Assembly (NCBI GenBank): GCA_020284085.1
Contig: JACEVL010000495.1
Coordinates: 295,001 to 359,000, forward strand
DNA: 64,000 nucleotides
From: Aporrectodea caliginosa
Taxonomy: Eukaryota; Annelida; Clitellata; Crassiclitellata; Lumbricidae
Direction of reading: 5' to 3'
Each line of letters begins with the position of its first letter. The stretch's first letter is position 1. Under the pieces are notes generated by a model. The model ran no database searches, was not told the DNA's origin, and was given only the letters and a program-made list of their open reading frames with translations. The position numbers were made by a program, and so were the translations under genes. This document shows positions 1-13,559 of the stretch, piece after piece.

Positions 1-220
1 CCATTCATCCTCTGCACTCGTCTGCCTGTCTGTCTGTCTTCTTGTCTCTGTATGTTTGCTTGTCTGTCTGTCTGCTTCTTTGCCTTTCTCTCTGTCGTGC
101 ACTGGAGGCCTTGACGCTTCATAGACATTCCGGTGAGTTGGATAGTTCTGTTCTATGTCGACTGTGAGAGTTCTAAAATCCAAATGTCCGTTTTAAAGTC
201 ATTCGATGTCGTTTTATTGC

Positions 221-289
221 TGTTGTTCAGTCACAGCCTAAGTGACAGACAATAATTAATCTGACCAACATCGACCGACGACGTGTATA
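221..289 (+). repeat. 69-bp direct repeat, left of foldback element
   Basis: Identical base for base to 2064-2132; both copies start TGTTGTTCAGTCACAGCC and end GACGACGTGTATA. They bracket the foldback element exactly, like a target duplication but far longer than any normal one. Confidence 0.95.
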
Positions 290-2063
290 TGTTACAGGCA
301 ATGTGTAAAATCAGGATTTTGTAAAATGCCTGAAATTTTTAGGCAATTTGTAAAATCCCCAATTCACTCAGGCACTTTACAAAAATCCCTGAAAAAAACC
401 AGGGATTTTGTAAATCTCCCTGAAATCTGATGATGAAAATTTGACAGATTGCTCGAAAGTGACGAAAATTATCGAAGTTTTACAAACTACCTGAAAAAAA
501 CCAGGGATTTTGTAAAATCCCTTAAATCTGATGATTACAGGCAATGTGTAAAATCAGGGATTTTTGTGAAATGTCTAGGCAATTTGTAAAATCCCCAATT
601 CACTCAGGCACTTTATAGAATCCCGGGATATAAAAACCAGGGATTTGGCTGCGTGTCCGACATGTCCGCCGGCTATTTTTCAAGTCATGTGGTCGGGGAC
701 GTGACTTGTTTGTTCCCTTCCCCTTAGGAGCCTAAATAGAGCTTTGAGTTGTCGCGGCGGATTGTCAATTAATAAGAATAAATAAATAAATAAAATCAAA
801 TAAATAAATATAATTAAATTTATTTATTTAATCAATTAATTTATTAATTAAATTTAATATATAAAAAAAAATTAAAAATAAATAAATAAAAATAAATAAT
901 TAATTAATTAAATTATTAATTATCTAATTAATTAAATGATTTAAATAATTAAATTTATTTATTCATATAATTATTTATTTTATTTATTTATTTATTTTTT
1001 ATTTAATCAATTAATTAATTTATTAAATTTAATTAATTTAAAAATTAATTAAATTAATTAATTAATGAATAAAATAAAAAAATAAAAAAATAAATAAAAT
1101 TTTAAAATAAAATAAATAAATAAAAATCAATTTAAAAATAAAAATTTATATTTAATCAATAAATCAATCAATTTAATTATCTAATTAACTAAATTTATTT
1201 ATTTATTCAATTAATTAATTAAATAAATTTAATATATAAATAGAAACAATAATAAATAAAATTAAAATAAATAAAAATAAAAATTAATAATTAATTAATT
1301 AAATTATTAATTATCTAACTAATTAAATTATTTAAATAATTAAATTTATTTATTCATATAATTATTTATTTAATTTTATTTTTTTATTTAATCAATTAAT
1401 TAAATTTAATTAATTAATTTATTGATTGCATAAATAAATTTAATTAATTAAATAATTAAATTTATTTTTTACCTATTTATTTTATTTTATCTGTTTGTTT
1501 ATTTATTTATTTATTAAATTTAATTAATAAAATTAATTGATTAAATAAATAAAATTTGTTAACTAATTATTTAATTAATTAAATTTAAATAATTAATTAA
1601 TTGATTAAATAAATAAATTTAATTATATTTATTTATTTATTTATTTGATTTTATTTATTTATTTATTCTTATTAATTGACAATCCGCCGCGACAACTCAA
1701 AGCTCTATTTAGGCTCCTAAGGGGAAGGGAACAAACAAGTCACGTCCCCGACCACATGACTTGAAAAATAGCCGGCGGACATGTCGGACACGCAACCAAA
1801 TCTCTGGTTTTTTATATCCCGGGATTTTATAAAGTGCCCGAGTGAATTGGAGATTTTACAAATTGCCTAGACATTTCACAAAATCCCTGATTTTACACAT
1901 TGCCTGTAATCATCAGATTTAAGGGATTTTACAAAATCCCTGGTTTTTCAGGTAGTTTGTAAAACTTCGATAATTTTCGTCACTTTCAGGCAATCTGTCA
2001 AATTTTCATCATCAGATTTACAAAATCCCTGGTTTTTTTTCAGGGATTTTGTAAAGTTATGAG
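290..2063. mobile_element. foldback-type element with giant inverted arms
   Basis: Two arms, about 371-840 and 1600-2056, are near-perfect reverse complements of each other, including the unique GC-rich stretch around 650-770 against 1690-1800 (words TCCGCCGGCTATTTTTC and GTCGCGGCGGATTGTC). Between them lies an almost pure A/T core (about 780-1670). The outer arms are built from repeated words such as GGGATTTTGTAAAATCCC and CAGGCAATTTGTAAAATCC. The left arm carries an extra partial duplication: 291-370 repeats 535-610. There is no coding potential. The structure resembles foldback or MITE-like DNA transposons, but no known family was recognised. It could form a long hairpin. Confidence 0.8.
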
Positions 2064-2132
2064 TGTTGTTCAGTCACAGCCTAAGTGACAGACAATAATT
2101 AATCTGACCAACATCGACCGACGACGTGTATA
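2064..2132 (+). repeat. 69-bp direct repeat, right of foldback element
   Basis: Perfect second copy of 221-289, beginning just outside the right arm of the foldback element. Confidence 0.95.
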
Positions 2133-3767
2133 CAACTATACATTAAGGAATCGCTCGTCGTCCAATTGTCTGAATGCGATTCGCTTAACTGTCAACCTGG
2201 AGAAAGTCTTTCCGAATTATATCAGTGGCGGCGCTACACCAGGGCAAACCAGGGCAAATACCTTTGCCCTGGTCGTTGCCGTGCCAGAATTTTTGCCCTG
2301 ACGAGAATTTATTTGGGAAATAAATGGTCCCCTGCACTGGTCACTTGTATGACTGCCCTAGCTATGCCCTGGTTACAAAATATGAATAATATGTGCTTTT
2401 CTTCGCATTAGCAACATCTATGTTTGGCCCGATTGAAGACAAAGTCACAAAGAAGAGTCTTGTCAAGGCTGACTTTTGGGTGTCGGTGACTTCATGAAGA
2501 TCTGTATCATTCATACTAGTATACTTTCGTATGTCATAGGCTATAGCTGACTATATATAGTCAGATTCTGTCTGATACAATAAATAAGTCAGTCAGTCAG
2601 TCAGACATTCAGTCAGTCGATCAGGCAATCACTCATTTGCTATTCTACCAACCAACCTATTGAAGGCTGTGATAAGGAACGAGTTCCATGTGTTACGTAC
2701 TTTGTTTCCGCCTAAAATTACTCGATATTATAACCTGCGATCCCATCCTTGTGATTTCAATCTGCCGGATATACGGATGATCAAAATTTCATACCAATGG
2801 TGCTCCATGCATGTTGTCTTAAGCTGACAAATAATTTTATTTAACAATAGCCCTTAATCTCTTATACATTACATTTTCTTAGCTTCTTAGCCATTGACTA
2901 TCATTCTCCTATATTCCATCTCTAAACTGCAGCTTTTGTACCTTGCTGCCTTTGTTTCAACGAGTTTGTGTAATAAAGGATTAGTAATAACTTAGTCAGT
3001 CAACCGCCGTCTCTTAGCATGTCACGGTCGTGCTTTTCTGTCTATAAAATGTGTCTGACCATTACTGTCTGTCATATTCGGACACTATCGACTTGTTTCA
3101 TGAGAGGAATTGACGGCACGTGTTCTTGATTAGAAAATACCACAATTACACGTCGTATTCAATCGAAGGCCTTTGAAATGTCTCATCTCTTGTTCCAGCT
3201 CAACGCTCTTTCCGTTTCGTTTCTTTTGATCCCAACTAATATCCTGGCTATTAGGTGCGACCAGACCCAGCCATCCGCGAATATTAGGCCCAGAGGAGCA
3301 ATACAAGTGCATTCGGCTGCTAGCCTATAGACTGATTCTCATGCAAGGCCATTTCTTTGCGTCTGAGAAAGAAAAGTAGAACTGAGATGGAGTTGATGCA
3401 TAACATTAACATAGATCTTTTCAGTAGATTTACGAACAGTATGACGATGGTAGGATTGAAAGTTGTTCAACTGATATGAGTAAATTGATGAATATATTCA
3501 GTGTTATAAGAATGGAAATCAGACTGGATCACTTTATTGTACAAATGAACGAGTAAATGAAGAAGTTAAAGGAGGAAAGAATAATGGAACGAAATTAAGG
3601 ATCGAATGATCAGATCCATGAACAAACGAACGAACAATCTAAAGAAAGAATGTAGAAATGAATGAAGAACTGAACGAGGGAACGAATAAGATGAATGAAT
3701 GAATGAATGAATGAATTAATTAATTAATAAACGAATTAAAAAGAATGAATGAACAAAAGAAAGGGTC
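2133..3767. other. non-coding stretch, no gene recognised
   Basis: Contains a short patch of GGGCA/TGCCC words (2240-2375) and a (CAGT)n run (2588-2620). Short open frames here have no recognisable homology. Confidence 0.5.
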
Positions 3768-4155
<388 letters not shown>

Positions 4156-4312
4156 AACAGGGAAGGTTCTAACAGATTGCCTAATGACTGCACATACATC
4201 GTTTCCTGTATAAGCCAAAACAGATCGCCATTAATAATTACGGTTTTGATGTGAGCTAAAATTTCAGCTGAACGCAGTCGATCATTAGACATCGCTGCTT
4301 GGGACCCAGCGG

Positions 4313-4480
4313 AAGAGGGATGGATGGACACAGAGAGCAAGGGGCGGATGGACAGAGATGGAGAGGGGTGGATGGACACAGAGGGAGAGGGGTGGATGGA
4401 CACAGAGAGAGAGAGAGGGGTGGATGGACACAGAGGGAGAGGGGTGGATGGACACAGAGGGATGGATGGACACAAGGGGG
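4313..4480 (+). repeat. minisatellite, GGGGTGGATGGACACAGAG unit
   Basis: About six imperfect tandem units of roughly 22-30 bp, each containing GTGGATGGACACAGAG. Confidence 0.9.
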
Positions 4481-5394
4481 AGTGGTGAATGCTTTCCTGT
4501 GCACACTGCAGGTGACTGTTTTCCTAATACACTTCTCTCCAACCGACCGACCGATCGACCGACCACATAACACATACTGAGGTATCAAAACACGATGGAA
4601 ATGACCGGCAGAGATCATCACTGCTACACAGAGCCCGTAATTAATAAAAGCTGTTGGCGTTAAGACGTCATTTATGACAGAGGGCGAGACGTAGAGGCAG
4701 AAAGAGAGACACGAACGGACGGACAGAGACAGAGAGAGGCAGACGGAGACAGAAAATGATAAAGGCGTGGCCAGATAGATTGTCTTCTTGTAAGGAGATG
4801 ACTTGATATGGTCATCCGAAGGAGATCGCAGTCGTTATCGTTGTAATAACACGAAATTGGACTCAGCGTGAGACCTGACATCGCCATTAAACACAGCACA
4901 GGTCGTGTAGTCTGCTGCTGCTGCTGCTGTTGGTGGTGATGCTATAGGATGCGGCTGCCTAATGTTCTAGCATCTCCGATTCTCTCGCCGCCGTCCGTGG
5001 CATACATATACCCTCCAGAGGTTAATATATCAGGGTGCTTAATGAGTTTCCACTGATGTAAAACAAGGTGCTTAACAGGTTTCGCGCCAACCATCCAAAC
5101 GTAATACGGCGGCGGATGCGGAGCTATTCCTGGTCGGTTGGTGATGCTGAGGGTACGATCGCAGTTGACACCTGCTTCATTTCAAATGATATAGAAAGAA
5201 TGAAAACATATATATGAGCAAATGTGTAATAATAATTCCATGTCATGTATCCATCCGCCGTTCACAGCCTGTCGTATAATGTTGACCATATACGGACCGA
5301 ATCACTTGCAGACGAGCAATTTTGTTCAGCCTCGACCTCAACGCTTCATTGGATTTGCCTGTGACATATAGGCGCCTGTTATTTGATTCATATC

Positions 5395-5470
5395 TATACG
5401 TTCATTCGTTCGCAGCATTTATATAGCGCCTCTCATAGGCATACGTATACTCAGAGGCGCTCATATTCTT
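5395..5470 (-). mobile_element. LINE-like 3' tail with GCGC hairpin (minus)
   Basis: On the minus strand it reads GAGCGCCTCTGAGTA, a spacer, then GAGAGGCGCTATATAAATG followed by GAATGAA words. The same hairpin-type tail recurs at about 17440, 22430, 34500, 44900 and 63420. Confidence 0.6.
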
Positions 5471-6775
5471 GTAACCGGTTTCCACGGGGTCTCAATATCT
5501 CGACGTCGTCAGGGATCCTCTCAGCTTCTGAAGTGATCAGCTTATATACAATATATATAAAAATCCTATTACACGTACACTTTACGCCTTTACATGGACT
5601 TAAATAGGCCGATGAGATTCATATTAGTTTTCGATAATCCTAGAAAAAATTTCATAGGCATCCGTGAAGTTTATGCGTGTATTACTTGATTTTACAGCAA
5701 TTTGGCATCAGTATGAGTTAGAGATGGGAAGAGAGTAGCGGGCGAATCCAGAAGTTTAGAAAGGAGGTCAAGAAAAGATGCAAGTAAGCAAGGCCGTAGC
5801 TAAACGTCAAAGGAAAATGTTTCGCGATCCCTTTTGCTCTCCACCGTTTGTTTATTTATTATTATCCATCTAGTTTAACTTACGGAAATCTTGTTTGTTT
5901 GTTTGTTTGTTTGTTTGTTTGAGCCACAGGCTAAAAAGTCAAATCTTGCGACGACTAATTCGATCACTTACAATCATTCAATCGTCCTGAAACTTGGCAG
6001 ATAGACTCGCCCTCGCAGACACTTAACTCTATAAAAATTTCAGCTCCCCAAAAGGCTAGCTTATAGAATCGGGGACTCAACTTTTCGAATCGGGGAATCA
6101 ACTTTTCCGATACGCAGCGTTGTCATTGGCCGCAACAAAAACGGGCGCGCTGCCTGATTAAACGCACGCTATGACGCAAAATGAACGCGGACTATATATT
6201 TGTAGAGGTAACTGCTTCGTAAGACGCATTATAGGATAGTAGATGGATATAGTAAAAAACTTTGTTTTTACGGGCTGTATTTTATATCTTCACAACTTCT
6301 GTTGAAGACAATGACTTCTCAGGCTCCAGTAGAAGACATTTCCTACATCTGCCTTTTCATGATCTTTCTATCTCCACAGACTTCCAACGGATTTAGCCAA
6401 TATCGGAACTATAGACGCCAAGAAATGTAATTGTTTAAGGCAAAAAGCTGGGGCAACGCAGGTCCTCTGCGCGGAAGCCCTTTTAACATTCAAATTGATA
6501 ATTTGATATATATTATATTTCATTGTAAAGATTCATAGTATTGCGATGAACTGTAATTTGATGTATTTACATTGTAAGGTAATGATTTTAGTGTACGAGT
6601 ACGCGGTATGCAGTATGCATGCTGTATGCGTGCATATGCGGATGATTATTGTTGCAATGCAGTCCGAGCAGATTGTGTCTCTGAGCGTCCGTCTTCTTAT
6701 GTACGGAATGATGCATCTCTAATACGACCATCGTATTCATACCCGAATCAGGGACACACGCGGCTGAAGGAAGGT

Positions 6776-6940
6776 GGAAAAGAGGATGAAGGAGGAGGAA
6801 GAAGAAAAAGAGGAGGAGGAGGAGGAGGAAGAGGAGGAGTAAGAAGCAGAAGAAAAAGAGGAGGAGGAGGAGGAAGAAGAGGAAGAGGAGGAGGAAGAAG
6901 AGGAGGAAGAAGAAGAGGACGAAGACGAGAAGGAGAAGGA
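6776..6940 (+). repeat. (GGA/AGA)n purine tract
   Basis: About 165 bases almost without pyrimidines on the plus strand; a possible triplex-forming tract. Confidence 0.9.
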
Positions 6941-7227
6941 ACCGGATGGAGGGAGAAGGCGACGCATTAGGCTGAGCAGAGGCGTTCATTTATAGAGCGC
7001 CGGCAGTCAAGCGAAATGGCTTGTCCTGTTATTTAGTGAGCACTAGAATCACGATGTATATCCGGGTCCGTTTCTTCGTCTCCTGCTATTAGTTGCTGTT
7101 CGTCGTGTCTCGGCAAGAGATCCGACTCATCAGAATTCAGGTCGGACGACCGAACCATCCGTCTAATTCTCATTTATGCCGAGATCAGGATTTTTAATGT
7201 TCAATCCGGACCATATTTGCCATCTGC

Positions 7228-7490
7228 GGCTCCCTCTCTCTTCCTTCCATCTCCCTCTGTCCCTCTCTCCTTCCTCTCTCCTTCCTCTCTCCTTCCTCTC
7301 TTCTTCCTCTCTCCTTCCTCTCTCCTTGCTCTCTCCGTCTCTTTCGCTCTTTTTATCGCTGCCTCTATATGTCTCTCTCTCTCCCTCCTTCTCTCTGTCT
7401 TTGTATCTCCTGTCTCATCCTCACGGCGAGTAAGCATCGGTCAGCAATGGCAGCAGCAGCAGCAGAAGCAGCAGCAGCAGTAGCAGTGGC
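7228..7490 (+). repeat. polypyrimidine tract plus (CAG)n
   Basis: (CTCTCCTTCC)n from about 7228 to 7412, then CAGCAG/CAGAAG repeats at 7448-7490. Confidence 0.9.
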
Positions 7491-8235
7491 CGTAAACATC
7501 AAAATAATTATTAATCGGATCGGAGACACCAAATAGAGAATTTATGGCGAGAGCGGCGTTCATTTTTCTCAATTCCGTTCATCAATTGTGCACAAGCAGG
7601 GCGCGATGATCCGACGACGCGAAGGTCGACCCATCGCCATCCAAGGGGCCGGATAAACAGTAGGCCGAGAGGGTGGCTGCAGGCATGGTGGCCACTGGAT
7701 GGGCCACTATGGGGAGCACACGGCCGTCACGACAGACACACGTATACTCAACAACAAGGCTACCTCCCTTGGTCGATTAGCATTGAGGCCAGGTATAGCC
7801 AGTCAACCAGACCGATGGACAGATACAGACAGACATATAGACGCGCATACAGAGAGGCGGACGAACGTACAGACAGCCAGGCCCACAGACAGACAGAGAG
7901 ACGGATAAGCAGACAGACATTCGTAGCAGCAGATACTTATAATGTCTATGTTTTTTGTACTTCGTCTGGAAAAGGTAACCAGAGCATATCGTTTCCTCGA
8001 AATCAATGTCGAACTGTAGACCACGCTTCGTGTGCTTATCATACTGTAGTGTATAGACAGTATTTCTGCGCAAGTCTTCTGCCATGGTCACACAATAGCA
8101 TTTGCTGCTAATAGGCTTTGTTTTTGTTTTACGGATTGCTTTCAGGAGCGTTAAGGCCAAACTTACTACGCTTGCATGCGTTGAACCGATTACGTTGATT
8201 ATAACCATTGGTTCTAGTGCAGAAGTATATAGTAC

Positions 8236-8420
8236 CAGGGATGGGAAAATTACTTGGAAAATGTAATTGAATTACAAATTACAAATTACTTTGGGACATG
8301 AAATGTAATTTCAAATTACAAAATACATGGGAAATGTAATTGAATTACAGAATAACAAATTACAAATTGCGCAATTTCAAGTAATTTCAATTACGTAATT
8401 TTAATTACTGCCCATCCCTG
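8236..8420. mobile_element. hAT-like MITE, CAGGGATGGG family, copy 1
   Basis: Starts CAGGGATGGG and ends CCCATCCCTG, with an interior of AATTACAAATTAC words. Copy 2 is at 51398-51587. Flanks are GTATATAGTAC and AGTATAGTAC, an imperfect duplication that differs by one TA. Confidence 0.8.
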
Positions 8421-8462
8421 AGTATAGTACCTTCACAGAACCCAGTATACCGACCTGCAAGG

Positions 8463-9815
8463 AGACGCATATCAAAAGTATACGCTAATAACGCAGTCTT
8501 TGGTTCTTTGCTAGAGAAAATAGTTGTGAGGAGTTACTTTTACCCAATCTTCACTGATCCTGAAATAAATTCTACCCTTAATGACCAATACGCCTTTCGG
8601 CCCTCTGGCTCCACTACATCTGCCATCATTGCTCTCACCCACGGAATTCTTGAGATGTTACACGATGAACCCTATGTACGTCTTATCTCACTAGACTTTT
8701 CCCGTGCCTTTGACACGGTTAGGCACTCTTACCTATCTGAACAACTTGCTCTATTGCCATTACCTGACTTTCTGTACAATTGGATCTTATCCCTATTGCA
8801 AAACCGTCAGCATTGTACTAAATTTCACGGCCAAGTCTCGGCCTTTTGTCGGATAAATGCTAGCATTATACAGGGCTCTGGTCTCGGACCTTCTGACTTT
8901 GTGGTGGCTATTTCAGGCCTGAAACCTGTGCACCGCAGCAATAGGTTGCTTAAATATGCTGATGATAGTTATATTCTCATTCCTGCATCTGCTATTAGCT
9001 CCACTTCTTCTGAACTTCAAAATGTTGCAAATTGGGCACTAACTTGTAATCTTAAATTGAATAACAATAAATCCAAAGAGATGGTATTTAGACGCCCGCG
9101 ATCTAAGGTACTTGATCTCCCTCCCCCTATACCAGGTATTGGTAGGGTGTCTGAGTCTGTTATTCTAGGGGTAACCATTTCGGATAGACTTAGTTTTGAC
9201 CCCCATATTGACCGAATCTGTATTAAGGCTAGCCAATCGCTCTATGCGATACGCATCCTTATTGCTCATGGTCTCTCGGGGATGCGCCTTTTTGATGTAG
9301 TTCGGACAACCTCGCTGGCTCGCCTCCTGTATGCTTCCCCTGCATGGTACGGCTTTGCCAATGCTGGTCAGCGCGCGTATTAATGCAATAATACGGAAAA
9401 TGGTACGGCTAAAGTTTTTGCCTGCCGACCAGATAATGTTCGATGACCTCTGTTGCCGTGCTGATTCTTCTCTTTTCTCATCTGTGCTTCACAACCCCTG
9501 CCATGTTCTAAATTGTCTACTGCCTCCTATAAAGAATGTTAAGTACTCTCTCCGTCCTCGTTCACATAACCGTGAAATCCCACATGCTGACGCATTAACC
9601 CGATGTGGTTTTATTACGCGTATGTTATTTAATTGATTTTATTGCTGATCTTTCTTTTTACTGTAACCTTACTCTCATATATTCATAGATGTCTGTTTTA
9701 TTGTATTTTATGATATTTTTGACATTTGTGATTTGTGATTTAATACTCTATGTGATGTTCCCGCAGTGCGTTTGCAGGCGGTTCAATAAAGCACGTACTT
9801 ACTTACTTACTTTAC
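8463..9815 (+). pseudogene. non-LTR retrotransposon, reverse transcriptase fragment (family A, copy 1)
   Basis: A 5'-truncated LINE. The frame from about 8490 to 9383 shows RT motifs in order: YAFRPSGSTT, LISLDFSRAFDTV (catalytic Asp), IIQGSGLGPSD, LLKYADDSYILIP (YADD), then NWALTCNLKLNNNKS and VILGVTISDRL. A frame change near 9331-9383 moves the C-terminal part to a second frame ending at 9636. The 3' end has a short UTR, an AATAAA near 9785 and (CTTA)n. No endonuclease domain is present. Because of truncation and frameshift it is dead. The C-terminal block (LRPRSHNREIP) recurs at 42940-43206. Confidence 0.9.
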
Positions 9816-11875
9816 TTTATCTATAGCAACAATTCATCCATGATTGGAGACAATCCAGTACGATTCCGAAAAATTCTGTTGAATACTGCTAATCATTTGA
9901 TCTACTTAAACGACCAACTCTGTAACCAAAGTTTAAAGTTATAGAGCGTCACAAAATTTTTAAAAAGTTCAAGGTGAACGCCTTATCCAGGTACGTTCCG
10001 CTGCGGGATATGGGAGGTTCACTTGCCTTAATTAGGCGACGATGATGTCCAAAACAATTTCCAATTATAAGGTCCAAGACATATCCTGTGGCTCAACCTT
10101 TCTGGAAATGGAGCTATGTTGTTGGTTGGTTTTAACTTCTGTCAGATATTAAATAGTGTTACTGTTACACAGTTTCAAATGGTTGTATTGTATAGTATTG
10201 CATTTTCCAATTGAATGACCTCTTGTAACTAAACAAGCTATATATGCCTACTAAAAGTCAGTTGGTAGTGCAGGGAACTAACGTTGGCGGGGTGGCTACG
10301 AAATAAACGACTTCAGTCGATAGCTTAGCGACTTGTTTCTACTTAAAGGATAATAAAAGGTGGCGGCGTTTTACCGGGAAGCTGTTTAAATGTCCAAGTT
10401 GACCTACTGAGCATGCAGTTGTTGATTTGTAGCGCTATAAGCGCTGAGGCAAACCTGTATAGTCTTGTCGGGGATGCAGCGATAAAGCAAGTATTGGCTA
10501 CGCGTCAGTCAATCAGTTGCAATGGCTAAGTTTTTACGGGAAGTGTACGCACATTGCGCCCTTCCCACCCATTTCTAAGAGTCTCATAAGCTATGTGTTT
10601 GTGTGTGTGCGTGTGTATGCGTGTGTGTGTCGTGTGTGTGTGTGTGCATGCATATACAAAGGTATGTGGAGTTTTTGTGGACACATTCACATATTAAACT
10701 GTAAAAGTAAGACTTATAGGTCGTACCACTCTAAGACACGTATCTGGGTCTATAGAGAACAAGGCCTATCAAATAAATATAAATAGGAGCCTAAATCAGT
10801 TATATAAACGGAGTCACATTAACAGAGAAAACTACTAGGACGTATATAGGCAGGACAATGCCGGATTTTGACTTTGTGAAATTATTTTACCCTATAGCCT
10901 CACTATAATATTTAAAAAATACAATGGGCACAAAACCGTCCGCGTATGAGTTATTTTTTTCAAAAATGGGGCCTCTGGTAACTCGAGGCCCTATATAAGC
11001 CAGGGCTTGTTTGGTTTACGCGTAAATCCGGCACTGGGGCAGGGCATAAAGAACATAGGGCATATGATGATAATTTCCCATGCACTCAGCTCCTCCGCAG
11101 CATTCCGAGTTATTTCTTATTCTCCAATGCACCTCCCGAAACACGGCCTCTATCTCGACCGCTCAGTATGTCGATGATATTTCTTCTGGTCATTAAAGTC
11201 TCGTTTTTCGCACTGAACCCATTTGACAGATGAATATCTCTTGATAGGCACTCAGCCACATGTGCTACGCTAACCTTCATTCTCGCCCAGGGACATATTT
11301 AGGCGATATACTGCGTACACACTACACACGTAGGCCCTATATCTCCATGTATATCGCTCTACAGTCATAACACTAATGTCTTTCAAGAGTAGACACCAAA
11401 TGTGACCAGGGAAGTCATACAACTGGACATATCGTGTCACTTTTCGCCTGGCAGATAATGCTTTATGTTGAAGCGAAAGAAGAATATGCCTGCATTAGAT
11501 TTTAGAAGGTAGTCAGAAGATCTCAGTTGGACAACGGAATTTATGAACAGCTTACTTGATGTAATCGGGATCTGAACCCAGGCTGCAGAGTGTATAACAA
11601 CCTGCACTGTGTCTGGATGAACACTGGATGAACCCAGAGACTGAACACTTTGGATGGAGAGATAAAGGCTTTTAAATCTCATCGCTTACAACAACTGCAA
11701 CCGTGCTTGCAAGTTCGTTCGTTATGATAAGTAAGAACGGAAGAGAAAGAGAATAAATCGACTGAGAGGAGAGTCAGATGGTGAATTCTTTTCAGTATCT
11801 GTGGCTGTGGTCTGACTGTCTGTTCATAAACGTTTTCCGCGTTTCCTTCATGAGCTGAATGATCTCTCTTTCCAG
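9816..11875. other. non-coding stretch, no gene recognised
   Basis: Contains a (GT)n patch near 10595-10645, a small GGGCCTC/GAGGCCC hairpin at about 10969-10992 and a box-B-like GGGTTCAGATCCC (minus) near 11566-11578. Nothing else is supported. Confidence 0.5.
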
Positions 11876-12360
<485 letters not shown>

Positions 12361-12924
12361 ATCTGGTCCTTCCAGTTTTTCTTAGGCGTCGGTGCACCGG
12401 TTCGAGTACGCAAGCAAACAGACGCCGTGCGGCGGCGGTCACCTGGTCTGGTGGCGCGCCTGGCGGTCAGTTGGAGCATTGACTGACGCCGCCGCCGTAT
12501 TCCAGTTCCACGAAGTCCACTTCTGGTCAGTCGGTTCTTATTTAACATCTCTACAGATTTCAGAATCTGTTGCGGCGGCGGCGGCTGCAGAGTGAGGAGG
12601 ATGATTCTGCTGTGTTTCAGCGGCTGGTGCGAGGAGATGGTTCCGATGTTGGTGGTTTTGCAACATCTTTATCCACTCAGAAGTTGCAGAATAGCTCTGC
12701 GATCGAGATAAGTCATAATTACTTCTGTGAGGATTCCATCGTTAAAATGGCACCGGCTGCTGCAGCTGCGCCAGGCTGACCCTGGAGCAGCGAGTGCATC
12801 TTGGACCCAAGTCACTTCCAGCCTCTGTATCAGGTGATGATGATGCTGGCTCATCTCCTCCGAATCAGACATTTAGACGGCATATCATGCAAGATATACG
12901 TGCACACGTAATCTGTCTGTGTGT
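12361..12924. other. GC-rich unique-looking stretch, no gene recognised
   Basis: 12380-12600 is noticeably richer in G, C and CpG than its surroundings. No frame gives a recognisable protein. Confidence 0.4.
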
Positions 12925-13105
12925 GCTGTCCGTCCATCCGTCCGTCCATCTATTCGTCCGTCCGTCCGTCCATCCGTCCATCTGTCCATCCGTCCGTCTG
13001 TCCTTCCCGTCCATCCATCCATCCGTCCGTCTGTCCGTCCGTCCGTCCGTCTCGTCCGTCCGTCCGTCCATCCATCCATCCGTCCGTCCGTCCATCCGTC
13101 CATCC
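12925..13105 (+). repeat. (TCCR)n minisatellite
   Basis: Runs of CGTC, CATC and TCCGTCCATC words. The Pro/Ser/Val/Arg open frames in it are artefacts. Confidence 0.92.
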
Positions 13106-13559
13106 ATTCATCGGTCGTTATAACGTCAGTGGTTGTTAGTTTAATTCAAACACAACCATCGATGCACTTACTACGTTTATCTTCTTCTTCTATAGGTTCT
13201 GGTCCGATCACATACATATATATCCTTGGGGCTTACACTTAAAACGGAGCCGATCAGGTTCACGGGTGCAGGCGGCGGACATTGTGTATGCATCTATACG
13301 ATACAAATTTATACACATGTTGCATATCTACGGCAGCAGTTACGTATTCATCAGCCAAACATACACGCAAATGTATATATATAATCATTTATGCATCTTA
13401 GTCTATATGTACGCATACATATATAGTGGAAGCAACTCCGCCAACTGCTCGTACTCTGGCAGTGCCAGTCCCAAGCCTGGATAAAGGAGGAGGGTGATGC
13501 TAATGATCTTTGCTATCACACAGTGTCATTAAACTGAAACTACTACTACCATAGTGGAA

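Larger units (their letters stand above)
4481..8235. other. repeat-rich non-coding stretch
   Basis: Holds a LINE-like tail (5395-5470), a (GTTT)n run (5891-5920), a purine tract (6776-6940) and a pyrimidine tract with (CAG)n (7228-7490). No supported gene. Confidence 0.5.

Noticed and set aside
221..2132. 69-bp direct repeats as LTRs of a small retroelement
   Set aside because: Too short, no TG...CA ends with primer-binding site or polypurine tract, and the interior is a hairpin.
2166..2411. 81-codon frame after the foldback element
   Set aside because: No homology, and it overlaps GGGCA/TGCCC repeated words.
12865..13242. Frames with repeated Ser-Val-Arg-Pro or Asp-Gly-Arg-Met words
   Set aside because: Translation of the TCCGTCCATC minisatellite on either strand; not an antifreeze-like or repeat protein.
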